A stretch of 64,000 bases of DNA from assembly GCA_963921505.1 (NCBI GenBank), contig OY997397.1:5623001-5687000 (forward strand), in the 5' to 3' direction. This stretch comes from Phakellia ventilabrum. Lineage: Eukaryota > Porifera > Demospongiae > Axinellida > Axinellidae. The translations under genes and the position numbers were made by a program. Positions 26,395-40,000 of the stretch are shown piece after piece. The notes under the pieces were generated by a model, which worked only from the letters and a program-made list of their open reading frames with translations, was not told the DNA's origin and did no database searches. Each line of letters begins with the position of its first letter. The first letter of the stretch is position 1.

Positions 26395-29300
26395 CCGAAT
26401 ATTAACATCGGATCATACCCAGATTGCGTGTTCCATATAAGTACATCACTTCCCAAAGAAAGCGGAAATCCAGTGTGCCTTTCCTTCGACGCCAAAGATG
26501 CTGGAAAGGGGTTGCTTACTGCAAAAGTATCCAGAAAATCAGCCGGCCCTATTTCAACTGAGGTAAAGCAGAAATCAAAAAGAGTTAATGCTTTCTTTGT
26601 ACCTCTCCGGCCAGATCAGCATAAATCCCAAAATGAGTTTGATGTACTGTTTGTACCTCCCCAGCCAGACCTCTACACAGTGGATGTCTTCTGGTCTGAC
26701 AAACCAGTGAAGGACTCTCCATTTACAGTTGACACACGCCAATCTGACTTACTTGCAAATGTGACGTGTGGAGAGCTACTCTTTAACTTGCCAGGTAAGC
26801 CAGCCAGTCTCACAGCCGATACCTCCAAAGCTGGTCCAGGTACACTCACTGCAAAGTGCCAGGGAGAGAAATCCAACGAAGTTCCCATTAAAGTTACGGC
26901 TACCTCTGAGAATATATATGATGTCTCCTTTACACCAGAATTTGAGGATATATACACCCTATCAATCTTCTACGATGGTACAGAAGTGAACAGTTCACCT
27001 TTCACAGCTGACCTCCGATGTTATCCTGATCGTGTTAAGCATATAGGCACTTCACTCCCCGATGAGGCTGAGGTTAGTGCTCCTGTGAGCCTGTCATTCG
27101 ACACCAAAGAAGCTGGAAGGGGGGTAATGGGTGCAAAGGTGTCTGGGGATTCAGTCGGTACAGTGCCAGCATATGTCGAGGAGACAGCACCTGATGAATT
27201 CATTGTGACATTTGTTTCGCTGGAAGCAGATCTTTACTCAGTGGAAGTCCTTTGGTCTGAAAAGCAAGTAAAGGATTCACCATTCGAAATTGACCTTCGA
27301 TCCCACGCCGAGGGAGTTGTACACACTGGAACATCGCTACCCGAAGAAGCCGAAGCCCCTATAGTTCTCTCTTTCAATGCTAAAGAGGCTGGTAGAGGTT
27401 TAATGAGTGCAAAGACAGCTGGCAAGTTGGCTGGCCAAGTTTCTACTGATGTTATGGAAAGAGCCCCCAAGGAATTCAGCGTAACATTCACCCCTCCCCA
27501 GCCGGATCTCTACACAGTGGATGTCCTCTGGTCAAACCAACCAGTGAAGGACTCTCCATTTACAGTTGACACACGCCTCCCTGTCTACCCTGAGAATGTG
27601 ACGTGTGGAGAGCTACTCTTTACCTTGCCAGGTAAGCCAGCCAGTCTCACAGTTGATGCCTCCACAGCTGGTCCAGGTACACTCACTGCCAAGTGTAGAG
27701 GAGAAAAAAGTGGTGACACCCTTAATATTGAAGTCACAACCATCTCAAAGAATGCATATAGCATCTCCTTCAAGCCAATGAAAGAAGATATTTACACACT
27801 CTCTGTCTTCTTTGATGACAAAGAAGTGAAAGATTCGCCTTTTACAATCAACCTGCTATCGTATCCTGATCGAGTTGAACATACAGGTTCTTCCCTCCCT
27901 GAGGAGTCTGGGGATCCAATTGCCCTCTTCTTTGATGCCAAGGATGCAGGAAGGGGATCTGCAAGTGCAAAGGCAGCTGGAGAATCAGTCGGTCCAATTC
28001 CTGTGGATGTTAAAGAAACTCTTCCAAACTTCAGTGTAGAGTTTGCCCCCCCGAAACCAGATCTGTACACAATAGATGTTTTCTGGTCTAATCGGCCAGT
28101 TAAAAGCTCACCATTTGTTGTTGACACTCGTCCACCCACAAGACCAGAGAATGTCGAGTGCGGAGACTTGATTTTTAGCCTTCCTGGCAAGCCAGCCAGT
28201 CTTGTAGCGGATGCCTCAACAGCTGGTCCAGGTACACTCACTGCCAACTGCAGGGGACAAAAGTCTGGTGAGGTACCAGTTGAAGTTGATCCAACTGCTG
28301 ATGGAGAATTCAACATATCCTTTCTTCCAAAGAAAGAAGATATTTACACTCTATCCGTTTTCTACAACAGCACTGAAGTCCGAGATTCACCCTTCATAAT
28401 CAACCTCCATCCAGAGAAACCAGCTGAGGAAGTTATCGAGATGCCAGTTTTTAGTGAAATGCCTGTAGAAAGCTTTTTCATTCCAGGAGACTTTGACAAA
28501 GCAGCCACGGAACAAGAAAAGACAGAAGAACCATTAACTCTCTACATTGGGGATTCCCTGACTCTGAAAGTTGATGCTGAGGATGAAGAACACAGGAGAG
28601 GAGAGCTGGTGGCCACCGCTTCTGGTAAGAGAGTCGATACTGGGGATGAAAAACGGAGAGGAGAACTAGTGGCCACTGCTTCTGGTGAAGAGACTGGCCC
28701 AGCAAAGGTCGAGATCTCAAGAGATGAAGATGATATTTATACTGTCTTCTTTAATCCGGACGAACCAGATCTCTACACCTTTAACATCACATTGAATGGA
28801 GAATCTGTGCCCAGTAGTCCCTTCCTAGTCAAATACATTTCACTCACAGATCCCTCAAAGCGCCGTATACTTGGCTTACCAGACATCCCCCCAGCATACA
28901 AATCCGATGAGGAAATTTGCTTTGGAGTCGATGCACAGAAAGCTGGTGAGGGAAAGCTGCTTGTTACTGCAGACGGGCCTTCAAACAGAAAGAGAAAGTC
29001 AAAGATTAAAATCCAAAGCAGCGAAGAGAATCCAGCCATTTACAACATCACATACATTCCCACAGCCCCTGGCCTTCACAGGGTGCATATACACTGGGCA
29101 GATACTCCCATTCCAGGCTCTCCAGTCACATTCCAGGTCGGTGATGGAAGGCCCTTGCAGAGTTATGCATACGGTGAACCCGTTTCAGTGGAAGTTTTTT
29201 CTACCTCTAGAATAGCACACCTACAGTGTTATGCAGTTCATGAAGAAACTGGCCACCGACATGACCTAAACATGAATAAAATGCACAAGAGCTCATTCGA

Positions 29301-32300
29301 ATTCATTTTTCAGGAGCCTGGTTTCTACTGGATTCACATACAAGAGAACGGAAAAGAGATCCCTGGAAGTCCCTACCGAATCCGATATGCCAACCCCCCC
29401 AATCCAGGAGCGTGCAAAGTCATTGGGCTTGATAGCAAGGGCTTCTTGGCAATGCCCATAAATTTCTTCATTGATTGCTCTGAAGCAGAGAGCGGAAGTC
29501 TCCTCGTAAAGGCTATAGATCCTTCAGAAATTGGACACTCCGACCTTGCTGTTACAGGCAAGGAGAATAAAATGTTCTCTGTTCAGTACACTCCCAATTC
29601 TGTAGGGGTTCATCAATTCGACATCACATGGGATGAAACTCCCATACCTGGTAGCCCATTTCACATCACCATCTTTCCTGACGTTAGGACAGTCCTAAAG
29701 GGAGAGAACAATGTCAACATTATTAGTTTAGGAGAATCTGCTGAAGTCAAGGTAAGCAATATTGGGAAGCATGAGGGTGATGATTTGATCACAGCGTATG
29801 CATCTGGTGAGAAATCCGGAGAGGCTGAAGTTGCTGTCAACAAAGAGGAAGACACCTATATCATCAGCTTTAGTCCTACTGCTGAAGATGACTACACCTT
29901 TGAAGTCAAGATGAACAAGGATCACATCGAAGGCAGCCCATTCTTCATCAAGGCCGTAGAAAAGCACTCTCTAGCCAAAGACTTTATTCATCCTGAAGGA
30001 GTGTGCCATAGTGATGTAGAGGTTGGACAGTCTGTCAACTTGATTGTGCGAACCGATGAGGCTGAAACTGCTACAGAACTCACCATACTAAATGAAAGCT
30101 CAGATGGAGAGTGTGAGACAAGAGCTAGCGATGAGGTTGATGGTATGTGTGGTCTCTCATTCCTTCCCCTCTACCCTGGAGACTATCTTGTGCATGTGAA
30201 AGCAAAGGATGCAGAGATCTCCGGCAGTCCATTCAAAATAACAGTAGCTGGAAAACAAGTTGGCCTTCTGAAAAACCCCAGTGAGTCCCAGAAACTTGGC
30301 CACCCAGTCCAGTTTCATGTTTCAGCTGTTCATGCTGGACCAGGCAATCTAAGGATTACCTCTACCGGGCCGGGGAAAGCTGAGGTCAAAGTGATTGACA
30401 ACAAGGACGGAGTGTACACCTGTGAATTCAACCCCACCATAGCTGGAAAATACCACCTGAATATTCTGTGGAATCGAAAACATATCCAGGGAAGTCCCTA
30501 CCTGCTCAACTTCCTATCCAGCCACAAGTCACTGGCAGTCTTTGGGCTAGAGCTAGAGCATGTCGATTTCCATGTCGGAGTACCTTATATGTTCAGTCTC
30601 AACTGCGAAGAAGTTGGGCAAGGCATTCTTAAGATCACCTGCAGGCCCCAAAACGCTGCCAAAATCAATGTCACTCCCGTTGGAGCCCACAACCACTACC
30701 AATGTGAGATTATTCCTCTAAAACGAGGAATTCACCAGATTTCTATGCAGTACAATGACAAACATATCCTAAAAAGCCCTTTCAATGTGCAATTTTACTC
30801 CAACTCATCCAAATGCCAAGTCATTCAGAAATTAGTTAAACCTCAAAGTGAAGGAGTCAGCAAAGTCCAATTGTGTGTCTCAACTGAAGGAGCAGGGGAG
30901 GGAGAGCTGGAGGCATCAGTGAGAGATGTGGCCACAAAGGAGCTACTTACCATTGACATCTCTAAGAGCACAGAGAATGAAAAGCACTACATGTTAGAGT
31001 TCAGCATCAAACATGGAATGGAATGTCTAGTAAGTATTACATATGACCAGCTGCACATTCCAAAGTCGCCATTCAAGCTCAGCTATGCTGATCCCCAGGG
31101 AGCTGCCTGCTGTCATGCAGAGGGGGAGGGGCTCAGCTCAGTACAAGTAGGCAAGTGGAGCCAATTCATAGTTAGCACTGCTGGTCCAGGTGAGCTAAGT
31201 GTCAATATTGAGAAAGAGGGCAATGAATTGGAGCCTACATTAAAGCGCACATCCCCGCTGTCTGACAACCGATACGAAGTGAGTTATCTACCTACCAGCC
31301 AAGGTTTGTATACTGTTTCAGTTGTGTGGGAAAAAGGGCACATACCTGGAAGTCCGTTCAAGGTTTGCTGCCATAACTCAGACAGCACACCTATTCTTAG
31401 CCAATTCACCACAAAAGCAGAGAAAGCAAATGAAGAGCAAGAAGTGCATGTCACTCTCCAGCCCCTGAGTGGGATCATTTCAGGGCAGGTGACAAAGGGC
31501 AGAAACGAGTCCTGCACCGTATATCCTCCAGAGTCTGGCAAGAATACTATTCATGAATTCTGGAATGGTGAAGATACTCAAATGAATGTAAAATCATTGA
31601 CTTGTCCGCAGCCAAAGAATATCAGAGCCTATGGTCCAGGGCTGGATGAAGGCTATGTGGGGCAGGAGGGTAACTTCACAGTTGAAACTGGAGGTGGAGG
31701 AGCTGGAACGCTAACAGTTGATGTGCAAGGACCAAAAGGAGCCTTCAAGATCCACATGCGTCACCATCCCGATAATGATCGTACTGTGTTAGTGAGATAC
31801 AACCCGGTAGACACTGGATCCTACGTAATAGACGTCCTGTGGTCTGGAGTGCACATTTCCGGCAGCCCCTTCAAGGTGAACATCACAGAGCAAGAAAGAC
31901 TGGTAAGTGATATTGGTGACTCATATAGTTATACCACCTTGGGCAACACGACATTATATATTGTGTCTATAGCCTTTCTCTTACACCTTCATATCATAGT
32001 TCACGTACCAGGTGCGTTTTGTGATATAGCTTGATGAAAATAGTGGACAAAATAATAAAGTGCGGAATTTTTTCCTAATTTGTCTCACATCAGGAATTTA
32101 AAGTCAAACAAAGTAAAATACATAATATAGGTGTGTCTAAACTGTAGCTCTTATTCTTGGCAAATGTACTGGCTAAATTCAGCTAATGTATGGTAAGAGT
32201 TGACTTTATTGTGTAAGTGCATGTGTGGTCACTTTTTATATTTCATTTCCTGCAGAGTCGCAATTACACATCACCTGTGTCCGATCAAGACCAGTCGTCC

Positions 32301-32318
32301 ATTGACTTTTTATGGTAG
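25175..32318 (+). CDS. Gene D: filamin-like protein with single CH1 domain, 19 repeats
   Basis: I infer four exons with matching phases: 25175-25362 (phase 2), 25944-26044 (phase 1), 26303-31902 (phase 0) and 32256-32318. The protein is about 1,983 aa. Exons 1-3 assemble a CH1 domain: KREYTEWINEIL, then LETDLDDGVILIKLLEVLSP, then KLVSI and LALIFNIKEHY, which follow vertebrate filamin CH1 closely. The chain then runs straight into filamin repeats with no CH2. About 19 repeats follow; the penultimate one has lost its GSPF end. Bases 27760-31000 are nearly identical to gene C 17340-20860, with divergent patches near 29200-29690. The tail exon adds about 20 residues ending SSIDFLW. The donor at 31903 is GTAAGT and the acceptor TTTCCTGCAG ends at 32255. 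A lone CH1 is expected to bind actin more weakly than a CH1-CH2 pair. Reading on past 31902 into the hydrophobic intron frame is probably not real coding. Confidence 0.85.
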
Positions 32319-32779
32319 ACCTCACTGACTCTTGTACGTATAATTACATGTACACAGTGTAGTTGATATAGCACACAGTTAGTACTGAGAAGTGAGTTTA
32401 TATGTATATAATATAGGAGCAAAACTGAGCTAATTTTTAACCCCTTCATGAAATTTTTGTAGTATTATTTTACTAATCCTATAAGTGAAAGTTTGTATAA
32501 AAACCTGTGGTATTCTATATAATATCACAGGTACTGCTGCAATACCACAGATACATCTATAATACCACCGGCAACGCTCTCAGGAAGGGAAATATCACTC
32601 TGCTTTACCTCACGCTAGTTCACCTCCTTCCTGAGTGCATTACTCGTGCTGACAGTTAAAATTTGACAGGTAGCTAAGTAAAAATGACCCTCAATCTCTT
32701 GCAGTGCTGCTACACAATTTCAACTGCTATGCATGTTCAGAGACACTGCAATATCATATTGGCATGTAGCACCTGAGTT

Positions 32780-32797
32780 GGGGGGGGGGGGGGGGGG
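32780..32797 (+). repeat. Poly-G tract
   Basis: This is an unbroken run of about 18 G. Similar runs lie at 41397-41417 and 42421-42437. They could form quadruplexes, and their lengths are prone to sequencing error. Confidence 0.9.
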
Positions 32798-33774
32798 CAA
32801 TTCATAAGTAGATTCATAGTTTGTAAACTGGAAATAAATATGTCATTACACACATTACTATGAAGGAGGAGGTACTGCACGCTTGTAACATTATAGCATG
32901 TGAGTATTCTTTGAGATTGCTTCTTGGAAGTGTTTAGTTACCTAATATTCCTGGAAGCAGACATTTCCTAGTACTGTAGTTAGCTGACATTCTAGGAATC
33001 TGAGTAGACCAATTACTGGTTGAAGGGTGCTAGTACTTTGTAGCTATCCCACCACCTCCTCCTCCTGGCCACGCGGGACTAAAACCCTGGAGCTAGACCA
33101 TCTGCAGTTCACTATAATTGATTAATTGATGTAGTAAATTCCAAGACAAGTTACGTCACCTAATTGGAACAGGGATGATTTTAAAGCATTATTAAAGCTA
33201 GTTAAGAGCTTTGTATTACTGATATGGGAGACTAGGAAGAAGGAATTGTATGGTGATCAGGATTGTGTGGTCTCTGGTTGTTCTTGCTCTTGTCCTCTGA
33301 CTGGAGGTCTTACAAGCTCCGCCTGCGTCTGTGGGTGCGTGGTCAATGGCGTAAGCGCTACGGCAGCAACATGAGTATATTATATATAGATGGAATAGGC
33401 ATTTAAAACTAATCCTATTTTGGTAAAAATGGCACCTCATGCAGTCTTTACTGTGAGCTGCAGGATTCCTATAGTACACTGCATTATATAAAAAATTATA
33501 CAGTTCATTGAACATCGAGTACCATGCATGCCAGACGAAATAGAACACGATTGACTATACACAGAAACTTTAGAGTCGTCTGATTCTGCTTATTGATAAA
33601 CTCTGGAAGTAGAGTAACCACCAAGCGACATAAGTTAGGAAGGTGAACTACAGTGGGAGAATGAGCTAGGGAGATAGAGGAGTAAAAGTTGCATTCCAAG
33701 GTCATAATTTAGTAATTGCTGATCTTACGATAATAGCATTCCAACATAGCATGTCTTTACCCACAAAGCACTGC

Positions 33775-33868
33775 TCGTTCCCAGTCTCCACTCTCAGCTT
33801 TTTTCGCATTTGTTACAAGCTTTTTTTACAACATGCGAAAAATAGCTGGAAGTGGAGACTGGGAACGA
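33775..33868. repeat. Inverted repeat upstream of gene E
   Basis: Arms TCGTTCCCAGTCTCCAC (from 33775) and GTGGAGACTGGGAACGA (to 33868) are exact reverse complements, with further pairing of the inner AGCTTTTTTCGCAT side. It is compact, hairpin-forming and MITE-like. Confidence 0.82.
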
Positions 33869-34062
33869 ATCTACGCTTGAATATATTTAGCATAAATATT
33901 GCTTTTTCCCATCTTTCTCCATCTACATGCAGAGTTAACGAGTCCTATGTGATGACATATTGTTATCTTCGAAACATCCTTTTGCTATGCTAGAGTTTTA
34001 AGTCCGACAAACAGCAGTCAGCCATATAGTTATATCCACCTTTCATATGCTTGCCCTTTACA

Positions 34063-37000
34063 ATGGCAACTGGACAGTCTACCACAGCTACCAATGACCC
34101 CAAGTCTGATACAAAGGGTCCTGAACAGCTACATCTTATCACCCAAGACACCAAGAAGATCCTCCTGGGTTGGATTAACTGCATCCTCAGAGGGCGCTGT
34201 ATTACCAACTTCACAACCGACTGGAATGATGGCATCCACCTCTCTGCCCTCATCAACTACTGCCAGCCCGGGCTCATTCCCAACCATGCCTCCCTTGACC
34301 CAAGCAGCCGCCTGGAAAACATCAATAATGCAATGAAACTTGCAACAGAGAAGTTTGGCATCCCACAGGTCATGCAGCCCGAGGATCTCGCCATCGATAA
34401 GCCAGACGAGCTTTCCGTCATGACCTACCTCTCCTACTTCTGCTCCTCCGGCTCCCCTGGACAAAAAGCCCTCCTGTTGTGGGTCCAACAGCAAGTCACC
34501 ACTCTCAACCTCACCATCACCAACCTCACCACCGACTGGACCGACGGCCGAGTCCTTGGAGCTTTAGTGAACGTCATCTCTGGTGGAGGGTTCCCAGAGT
34601 ACGAGCAAATGAGTTCAGAGAATAGACTGGAGAACTGCAGGAAGAGCATGGATGCTGCAGAGAAGCTTCTGGGGGTGACAAAGATGATCGAGCCTGATGA
34701 ATTTGTCGATCCGAATCTTAACCAACTGAAGAGGATGATGTACCTGGTACACATACAATTCTGCAGGGCCATGCATGCTCAGGTCCAGGGCTTTCACCAG
34801 CTCGCTTCCGATGCTCCTCCACACAAGGTCAGAGTGGGTGAACTGCAAATTATTGAGGGTGTAGGAACCACTGTCTACGTTGATGTTGACTGCCCTCAAG
34901 CAACCGGTGAGACAGTGAGAGCAGAGGTAGTGGGAAACACCTGTGGTGGGATGGATGCACTGGTGGAAAGGATTACCCCTAGTACGTACCGAGTGAAGTT
35001 TGAGACCCAAAAGCCAGATTTGTATAAACTCTCACTTTACTATGGAAAAGATCAAGTGAAAGGTTCGCCGTTTTTCATCAACCTTCATCTTCCAAAGGCC
35101 GATCAAGTCCAGCATCTCAGTACATCCCTCCCAAAAGGGCCTGGAAAACCAGTCACTCTTAGCTTTGACACCAAGGATGCTGAGCGGGGGAGGCTTGCGG
35201 TAAAAGCCAGTGGAGAATCAATCGGATCCATCCCGGTCAAAATTAAACCGAAAGCTAATGGCGTCTACACCATATCCTTCGTTCCGCCACACCTAGATGT
35301 CTTTAGGGTCCATGTATACTGGGGGCTGAATGCACAGACAACTGGGGCGTCAGTTGGGCCAGTATCCACGGAGATAAAACAAGATCCCAAGAAAGATTAC
35401 AAAGTCTCCTTCCGCCCGCCACGACCTGACGTTTACACAGTAGATATAAATTGGGGCAAGCCTGTACCCAATTCCCCATTTGTTGTAAATCTTCTTCCAA
35501 AGCAGCCAAGCATCATATGTGGTGTACCCTTCTACACGGGGTATTGGATGTGTGTGCCAATCAATCCTACTCTTGCAGCCTTTGGGAAGATCTCTGCAAC
35601 CTGCAGGGGGGAGGAATCAGGAGAGGTGCAAGTGAAACTTGTAGGCCCAACCTGCAGGGGGGAGGAATCAGGAGAGGTGCAAGTGAAACTTGTAGGCCCA
35701 ACCTGCAGGGGGGAGGAATCAGGAGAGGTGCAAGTGAAACTTGTAGGCCCAACCAAAAAGCTCTATCACCTCTCATTCATACCTCCTAGGAAGGACCTCT
35801 ACATGCTCTCAGTCTTTTACAATGGTGCAGAAATACGAAATTCACCATTCACCATCGATCTTCGGATGGTTCTCAATAGACAAGATGATGTCGACACTGG
35901 AAAGCCAACGACAGTTATGTTAAGACTGCAACGCAAGGAGAATAAGATGGCGACTTCAGACATTAGTAAGAAATCAAAGCGAGTGTTTGAAGTTCTTTTC
36001 GATCCTTCCAAACCTGATCGATATACCCTTGCTATGGTGCTAAATAAGCAGCATCTCCCGCAGAACCACTCAGGGGCACGGCAAACAGACCTCAAAGCTT
36101 ATGCCACCATCCATGACCAAGGTAAGACTGGCACAAAGCTAAAGGTGAAAATCACCAAAGCGGATGGACAGTACAAGCTCTTCTTTAAGCCCAAGCGTGC
36201 AGGCCTCTACCAAGTATACGTCTATGCAAAAGACGACAAGGAGCTCCTAGAAAGCCCTTTTCCAATTCAGGTCGAAGCTTTAAATGTGGTAATGGGCCCT
36301 GAGGATATTGACGAGTCCCAGCGACTTGGACACCCAGTCCAATTCCACATCTCTACGACTCATGCTGGGCCAGGTTCCCTGAGGTTCACCTCTACAGGAC
36401 CAGGAAGAGCTGAAGTCAAAGTGATAGACAAGAAGGATGGAGTGTACGCATGTGAGTTTAACCCCACAGTACCTGGAAAGTACCGCCTGAGTATATTCTG
36501 GAATGAGGAACACATCAAAGGAAGCCCTTACAAACTGAACTTCATATCTAACCGTAAGTCAATGGTAGTCTCTGGAATGGAGCTGGAGCGTGCTGATTTC
36601 CAAGTTGGAGTACCATACATATTTAAGCTAGACTGTGAAGAAGCTGGAGAAAGCACTCCTAAAATTACCTGCAGGCCACAGAATGCTGCACAAATCAGTC
36701 TGACTACAGTTGAAGGGGCCCACAACCGTTACCACTGTGAGATAGTCCCAACAGAACCAGGGAATCACGAGATTTCCGTGCAGTATAAACACAATCATAT
36801 CTTGGGTAGTCCTTTCAATGTACATTTTGAGCCCAGTTCCAAAGCATCAAAATGCCAAGTCATTCAGAAATTAGTTAAACCTGGGGAAGAAGGGATGAGC
36901 AAAGTCCAATTGTGTGTCTCAACTGAAGGAGCAGGGGAGGGAGAGCTGGAGGCATCAGTGAGAGACGTGGCCACAAAGGAGCCACTTACCATTGAAATCT

Positions 37001-40000
37001 CTAAGAGCAGAGAGAATGAAAAGCACTACATGTTAGAGTTCAGCATCAAACATGGAATGGAATGTCTAGTAAGTATCACATACGACCAGCAGCACATTCC
37101 AAAGTCGCCCTTCAAACTCAGCTTTGCTGATTCACAGGGAGCTGCCTGCTGTCATGCAGAGGGGGAGGGGCTCAGCTCAGTACAAGTAGGTAAGCCAAGC
37201 CACTTCATAGTTAGTACTGCAAATGCCGGTCCAGGTGAACTCAGTGTCAAGATCGAGAAAGAGGGTGAGGAATTGGAGCCTACAAAGTGTGTATCACCCT
37301 TATCCGATAACCAATTTGAAGTGAAGTATAAACCTACCAGTCAAGGCTTGTATATAATTTCAGTTCTGTGGGCAAAAGAGCACATACCTGGAAGCCCATT
37401 CAAGGTTTACTGCTACAACCAAGGCAGCACACCTCTCTTCAGCATCACTGAGCCGGTCACTGAGACATATGTTGATATGCCACTCCAGTTCACTGTGAAA
37501 GCAAAAAATGCAAGTGAAGAAGGAGAGTTGGAAATCACCCTCCAGTCCCAGAGCAGGATAATTTCTAGACAGGGGATAAAAGGAGAGGAAGGCAACTACA
37601 CCTGTACTATATCCCCTCCAGAACCTGGTAAATATATAGCCCACGTTCGCTGGAATGGAGAGGATATCCAAGGCAGTCCCTTCAATGTGAAAGTAATGGT
37701 TCGTCCCAAGCCAGAGAACGTCAGAGCCTATGGTCCAGGGCTGGCAAACGGTTATGTTGGACAAGAGGGTAACTTCACAGTCGAAACCGAAGATGGAGGA
37801 GCAGGAATTCTCGCGGTTGAGATGCAAGGACCACAAGGAGCCTTTAAGATCAACATGCACCCCCATCCAGATAACGATCGCACCATGTTAGTGAGATACA
37901 ACCCGATAGATGCTGGACCCTATGTGATAGATATCACCTGGTCTGGAGTGCACATCCCTGGCAGCCCCTTCAAAGTGAACATCAGTGATCAAAGGCAGCT
38001 GGGTACTCTGGTGAGTTGTAGCTACGTACTTGATTTCAGTCACAAAACTAATAGCTTGCAAGGATCATACAGCTGTTTAGCCTCATTCCCTGGCCTCCCT
38101 GCTCCGTGCATGGTACGTAATGCAAGCGAATGAAGCAAGCGAGAGGAAAAGCGGGGAAGGCCTGGCATCATTTATCACGTGCATTGACGTAGGGTAGACT
38201 TAGGGTAGACTCAATTAACCGGTTGAGTGCACAGCTTAGCAACATGCCCACGCATTCCGTACCCTCCAAGATCCTCTCAAGAGCGGGGAGGCCTGGGAAC
38301 GATGCTAAGAGCTGTCAGCATTAACTTGCCCAAAAAGCTTCCCATGATGCAGCCTTCTGTTTGTAATGGCCTTTTTATATCAATACAATAGACAAGGTAA
38401 TGCTGGGAATTAGGTTAAAATGTATGCATCTGTTTGGTGTGCACGCAGCATAACAGACCATCAGTTTTTAGTGTAGCTAAAGTTATAGTACCAAGATAAT
38501 TGTCGCTATTCAAGGTAATTGACTCTACTGTAACCGCTGTTTGATTATCTGCAAGAATTGCAATACTGGCTTAATAAAAATCCAGAGGGATGAAACAAGG
38601 TTCATCACTGACATTTTAGCAGAACTGTGAATATCAAGCCTTGTTCCACCACCTTATGACGTGTCTGGTGATAACCCATATTGTAACTATGTTCTGATAA
38701 CGGGACAATGCTTTGAGTGGTGATGCTCTTGTGGGCTATGATGGTAATGAATGATCGTGTGGGGGGATCGCTTGGCTTATGAATGTCAATGTATAGAGCA
38801 TATTCAGAAAAATGCTATCATTTGATGCTTTGATGCATGTATGTAATGATTATGGATTTACCCTCTAAATCTTTATCCAAGCAATTTAGACAACCAAATT
38901 GTGGTTGAAATAAACCCTCATTTGATGATTAGTGTATCAACTACATGTATATATTTATTGTTATCCCATATAGCTTTCAAAGCCGGGGAAACTCAACGTT
39001 GACAAGGCCGATGATATCTCTGCAATACCTGACCCCTCCTTTTCACTTGGGCAAGAGGATCTGTTGTTGTGGGTCCAACAGCAAGTTGCCACTCCCAATC
39101 TCACCATTACCAACCTCACCACCGACTGGACCGACGGCCGAGTCCTTGGAGCTTTAGTGAACGTCATCTCTGATGAAGAATTCCCAGAGTACAAGCAAAT
39201 GAGTCCAGAGAATGGACTAGAGAACTGCAGAAAGAGCATAGATGCTGCAGAGAAGCTTCTGGGGGTGAAGAAGACAATTGAGCCCGAGGAATTTTTTAGC
39301 CCCAGACTAGACAAACAGAGGAGAATGGCTTACCTGATACAATTTTACTCTCTCGTGTTCACACACGGTTGCGGTTCACATACTTCAGTTACTGACATGA
39401 TACACAACGTTGCAGTAGGCCAGCTGCACATTAGTGAGATGACAGAGGGAGAAGGGGCTGTCTCTGTCAGGTTTAACTGCCCTCAAGCAGGAAGTGAGGC
39501 GATACGGGCGGAGGTAAAGGGAACGAACGGCGATACAATAGATGTACAAGCGAAGAATATTAGCTCTGATGTGTACCAAGTGAAGTTTCAGCCTCTCAAG
39601 CCAGATTTGTACACCCTCTCAATCTATTATGGGGAGAAAGAAGTTAAAGGTTCACCGTTTCCCATCAGTTTTAACCCACCAGAGGCCAGTAAGGTCAAGC
39701 ACGTTGCTACCTCCCTCCCAAAGATACCTGAAGCATCAGCCACTCTCAACTTTGACACCACAGATGCAGGGAGAGGAAAACTTATGGTACAAGCCATAGG
39801 AGAATCAGCCGGAACTATCCCTACCAAAATTGAAGCTATGGCTGATGGCACTTACGCCATTTCCTTCAAGCCACTGCTCCCCGATATCTACAAGGTCCAC
39901 GTCCACTGGGGGGAGTTTAAAGCACAAGCAGTTGGCGCATCAGTCGGACAAATACCAATTGAAGTCGAGCAGGAACCTAGCAGTGACTACAAAGTCTCTC

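Larger units (their letters stand above)
32319..34062. other. Spacer between genes D and E
   Basis: It contains short repeated phrases of the type AATACCACAG (about 32510-32570), a poly-G tract at 32780-32797, an AATAAA near 32833 that could serve gene D, and an inverted repeat at 33775-33868. No coding exon is supported, and no CH1 exon for gene E was found. Confidence 0.5.

Noticed and set aside
31903-32034. Hydrophobic C-terminus of gene D by reading past 31902
   Set aside because: A strong GTAAGT donor precedes it and a phase-matched tail exon follows at 32256, so the hydrophobic stretch is most likely intron. It is noted because it could mimic a membrane anchor if the intron were retained.
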